Assembly: GCA_903887845.1 (NCBI GenBank)
Contig: CAISRC010000047.1
Location: forward strand, 1-45,982
DNA length: 45,982 nt
From: an uncultured Chlorobiaceae bacterium
GTDB lineage: Bacteria; Bacteroidota; Chlorobiia; Chlorobiales; Chlorobiaceae
Reading direction: 5' to 3'
A program made the translations under genes and the position numbers. The notes beneath the pieces are model-generated. The model was not told the origin of the DNA, searched no databases, and saw only the letters and a program-made list of their open reading frames with translations. Shown piece after piece: positions 43,558 to 45,982 of this stretch (within the stretch, counting starts at the first letter, position 1; every line of letters starts with the position of its first letter).

Positions 43558-45982
43558 TTACTTAATAATATTGTTGACTAAAGTAAGCTCGTCATCATCT
43601 GCAGCGGGAAGGTTCGGAGATGGCAAAAGCAGATCACCGAAAATAACCGGGTGTTGCATCTGGAATTGATATGCATCAATCTCAGCCTCGGCATTGAGCA
43701 AGCCGTCGATTTGATCTCCACCAATAATCCTGGAGTTAAAGACAAGCAAAGCCGGAAGATGAGCACGATCAATGATCATTCCTTCAGGTAATTCATTAGG
43801 CAACAACGAAGCCGCAGTCCCATTCAAGTCAACATAACTATTTCCTTCAGGGTTATCAACAATCAGTTCCGGTGAACTGATTTCGAGCATGTTTTTGGAG
43901 CCACCAACAGATGAGCCTCCCTGTGTATTTATAACAAGGATCACGGATTTACCGACGACATCAGGTTCCGGATCATTACCTGATTCAGTGATGCCGCCAT
44001 CAGTTACAATCAGATAGACTTCACCACCATCTTTACCACCGGCATCAATCAATCCAATCGATGCATTTCCCAGGATCTCGTTCAGATAAATGCTGCCACC
44101 TGCCGTTTTCATATTCAGAGTATTTGAGCCCGAATCAACCTCCAGTATGTTATCTACCGAGCCAATGGTGCTTGTCGGGCCTGTGACTTCAAGGTTCAAT
44201 GTTTCTCCGACAATATCAGCATCCGGATCACTGCCCCACTCAAGGATGCTTCCATCGATTGCCGTCAGGTTCACGGTACCACTGGTGGTACCTCCTGTTG
44301 TCACCAGACCGACTGCCACGCCACCACCAATATCGCTCAGGTAAATGTTACCACCTTCAGTTGAAGCATTGAGATTCACCGCATCAATTTTCAGGGTATT
44401 TACTGCCGTACCAATGGAGCTTGTCGGACCTGTAACGGCAAGGTTCAATGTTTCTCCGACAATATCGGCATCCGGATCACTGCCCGACTCGATGATGCTG
44501 CCATCGGTTGCTTTCAGGTTAACGGAACCGCTTGTAGCTCCTCCCGTAGTTACCAGTCCAACCGCGATACCTCCAGCCATATCGTTCAGATAGATGTTGC
44601 CACCTTCAGTTGAAGCATTGAGGTTCACGGCATTAATCTCCAGTGTATTAACTGCCGTACCAATAGTGCTTGTCGTACCTGTGACGGTAAGGTTCAATGT
44701 TTCTCCGACGATATCAGCTCCCGAATCACTCCCCGATTCGGTGATGCTTCCATTGGTTGCTGTCAGGTTTACTTCGCCGCTGGTAGTACCTCCCGTTGTT
44801 ACCAGGCCAACAGCTACACCTCCGGCAATATCGTTCAGGTAGATGTTCCCGCCTGCAGTTGAGGCGTCCAGATTCACTGCATTGACATCTATCCAATTAT
44901 CACTGCTACCAATACCTTCCGGTGCATTAAGACCAAGAGATGTGGCTATAATGTCTACACCACTGCCATCGTCAGAAATGCTCCCCGTATCGGCTGTTAC
45001 ATTTACATTTCCAGTGGTTGTTATGACGCTGTTAAGCATCACATCAGTTCCTGCATGTAAAGAAATGTTACCGCTGCTACTCGTCACATCGGCATTGGCA
45101 GTGATACTCCCGGCTGCATTGAGCACAATGTTGCCTGAACCATTTGCTGTAACAACACCCTCTACCGTCATGGCGCCAGCAACGTCAATATTGATATTGC
45201 CATTACCACCGGTGGTGAGTACTCCACCACCTCCAAGAATCAATCCACTGGTATCCTGCACAAAGATGTCACCACTCGTGTTGTTTGTTGCAACCAAAGT
45301 GCCTATTGCCATATCAATATCACCCGCACCAGATGCACCAATGCCGGTTGCGGCGACAAGAGTTGCCGTTTCGCTTGTCGTAATATTCGGATTTTCGTCC
45401 GAGGTGTTGTCCGTGATTGCTCCTGCCGTTGCTGTCACGTTCACCGCGCTGCTTGTGGTGGTAACTTGACCAAGTTTTACATTCGTTGCAGCAAGGAGAT
45501 CAACCTGACCACTGCCGGCGGAATACACCGTGCCATTTGCCATCGTGATGTCGTTTGTTGTCGCCGTCACACTGATTGTTCCAACACCGGTGGTAGTCAA
45601 GTCCCCCGCATCGGTATGCGTTACGCCCGTTCCTCCCGTCAGAATCAGATTACCTGTGCCGGATGATATTGCATTGTTGGCAGTCAACAGGCCTGAGGTG
45701 TTCAACGTTATCGAACCAGAACCATTCGCTGTAACAACGCTGTTTACCATCAGAGCACCAGCAACGTCTATGTTGATAGTACCATTGCCGCCTGTGGTGC
45801 GTACTCCAGCTCCCCCAATAATCAACCCACTGGTCTCCTGTACAAAAATGCCGCCACTTGTGTTGTTCGTTGCGACCAGAGTGCCAATGGCCGTGTCAAT
45901 ATCACCCGCACCTGTTGCGCCGATGCCGGTCTCTGCCGTAAGTGTTACCTGGCCTGTCGTCACCAGATTGGCATTTTCAAGC
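43558..45982 (-). CDS. Giant repeat-rich adhesin, C-terminal part (5' end beyond the window)
   Basis: At least 808 codons are visible and the frame is open to the window edge. The sequence is very rich in Gly, Thr, Asn, Val and Ala, and almost free of Cys and Lys in the repeats. This fits a beta-helical filamentous haemagglutinin-like surface protein. Two repeat scales are present: a 194-residue unit with AGDIDxAIGTLVATNNTSG and an 83-residue unit with ASTEGGNIYLND and ADIVGETLNL. The last 100 residues are non-repetitive and end DDDELTLVNNIIK, possibly a secretion signal. The TolC-HlyD-ABC genes downstream point to type I secretion. No TpsB-type partner is seen in the window. Confidence 0.8.
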   Translation of the reverse strand, partial: LENANLVTTGQVTLTAETGIGATGAGDIDTAIGTLVATNNTSGGIFVQETSGLIIGGAGVRTTGGNGTINIDVAGALMVNSVVTANGSGSITLNTSGLLTANNAISSGTGNLILTGGTGVTHTDAGDLTTTGVGTISVTATTNDITMANGTVYSAGSGQVDLLAATNVKLGQVTTTSSAVNVTATAGAITDNTSDENPNITTSETATLVAATGIGASGAGDIDMAIGTLVATNNTSGDIFVQDTSGLILGGGGVLTTGGNGNINIDVAGAMTVEGVVTANGSGNIVLNAAGSITANADVTSSSGNISLHAGTDVMLNSVITTTGNVNVTADTGSISDDGSGVDIIATSLGLNAPEGIGSSDNWIDVNAVNLDASTAGGNIYLNDIAGGVAVGLVTTGGTTSGEVNLTATNGSITESGSDSGADIVGETLNLTVTGTTSTIGTAVNTLEINAVNLNASTEGGNIYLNDMAGGIAVGLVTTGGATSGSVNLKATDGSIIESGSDPDADIVGETLNLAVTGPTSSIGTAVNTLKIDAVNLNASTEGGNIYLSDIGGGVAVGLVTTGGTTSGTVNLTAIDGSILEWGSDPDADIVGETLNLEVTGPTSTIGSVDNILEVDSGSNTLNMKTAGGSIYLNEILGNASIGLIDAGGKDGGEVYLIVTDGGITESGNDPEPDVVGKSVILVINTQGGSSVGGSKNMLEISSPELIVDNPEGNSYVDLNGTAASLLPNELPEGMIIDRAHLPALLVFNSRIIGGDQIDGLLNAEAEIDAYQFQMQHPVIFGDLLLPSPNLPAADDDELTLVNNIIK
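44090..44900. repeat. Tandem 249-bp repeats inside the adhesin gene
   Basis: Consecutive units start at about 44090 (255 bases), 44345 (249) and 44594 (249), and a fourth, diverging copy starts at 44843. They encode the 83-residue unit containing GGNIYLND, GLVTTGG, SGSDPDADIVGETLNL and TIGTAVNTL. Unit length is kept while sequence drifts, which indicates old in-frame duplications. Confidence 0.8.
45100..45982. repeat. 582-bp higher-order repeat inside the adhesin gene
   Basis: The stretch around 45293 recurs around 45875, exactly 582 bases (194 codons) apart. Both encode AGDID[TM]AIGTLVATNN and continue through GGNG and VVTANGSG. The second copy runs off the window, so more copies may follow. 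Confidence 0.7.

Noticed and set aside
44090-45469. Series of plus-strand open frames of 82-84 codons and one of 208 codons opposite the adhesin
   Set aside because: They recur at exactly the 249-base repeat spacing and mirror the Gly/Thr-rich repeats. There is no ribosome binding site, and they are shadows of the minus-strand coding repeats.

Overview
The window reads as a chromosomal segment of an anaerobic Gram-negative bacterium of intermediate G+C content. The best guess is a member of the Chlorobiaceae (green sulfur bacteria) or a close relative. This rests on the gene mix (soluble c-type cytochrome lipoprotein, EtfAB with a membrane FeS quinone reductase, bacterioferritin, type I secretion of a giant adhesin) and on overall protein style. 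No 16S or photosynthesis gene is present, so the placement is an inference. No rRNA, tRNA or CRISPR array was found.

Left part (1-5000, minus strand): a decayed restriction-modification island at the edge of an IS3-type element. The order of transcription is hsdM, a DUF4062/GHKL ATPase gene, hsdS, a YgjP-like metallopeptidase gene, fic, then the IS end. hsdM and fic are each cut by one in-frame TAG, hsdS is reduced to its first 121 codons, and fic is also truncated beside the IS end. Only the DUF4062 protein and the small metallopeptidase look intact. A perfect 13-bp inverted repeat lies just upstream of hsdM. No hsdR is visible.

Middle-left (5100-16700): mostly stand-alone genes. These are a 60-aa conserved small protein, an SDR whose catalytic Tyr position is His, YceI, a YgiD-type dioxygenase, a cytochrome c lipoprotein coupled to an APC-type (KimA-like) transporter, several small secreted or unknown proteins (one Nif11-like), an acetate kinase remnant, an orphan CheB-CheR-PAS fusion, a PAS-winged-helix protein and a small membrane protein.

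Centre (16800-28800): a coherent catabolic cluster on the minus strand. It holds icmF, thiolase, 3-hydroxybutyryl-CoA dehydrogenase, crotonase, acyl-CoA dehydrogenase, a membrane ETF:quinone oxidoreductase of the CCG/DUF224 type, etfB and etfA, with a divergent MerR-family regulator at its head. Together they could convert isobutyryl-CoA to butyryl-CoA and oxidise it to two acetyl-CoA, with acyl-CoA dehydrogenase electrons passing through EtfAB into the quinone pool. Two predicted promoter regions share a TTTACGT motif, a candidate MerR operator. REP-like palindromes cluster around merR.

Right part (28800-45982, minus strand): a ferredoxin-nitroreductase fusion, bacterioferritin, a large PAS/GAF hybrid sensor kinase and RNase R. 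These are followed by a type I secretion locus read right to left: a giant repeat-rich adhesin (5' end beyond the window), a TPR protein, two different PrtD-type ABC transporters, an HlyD-type adaptor and a TolC-type outer membrane channel.
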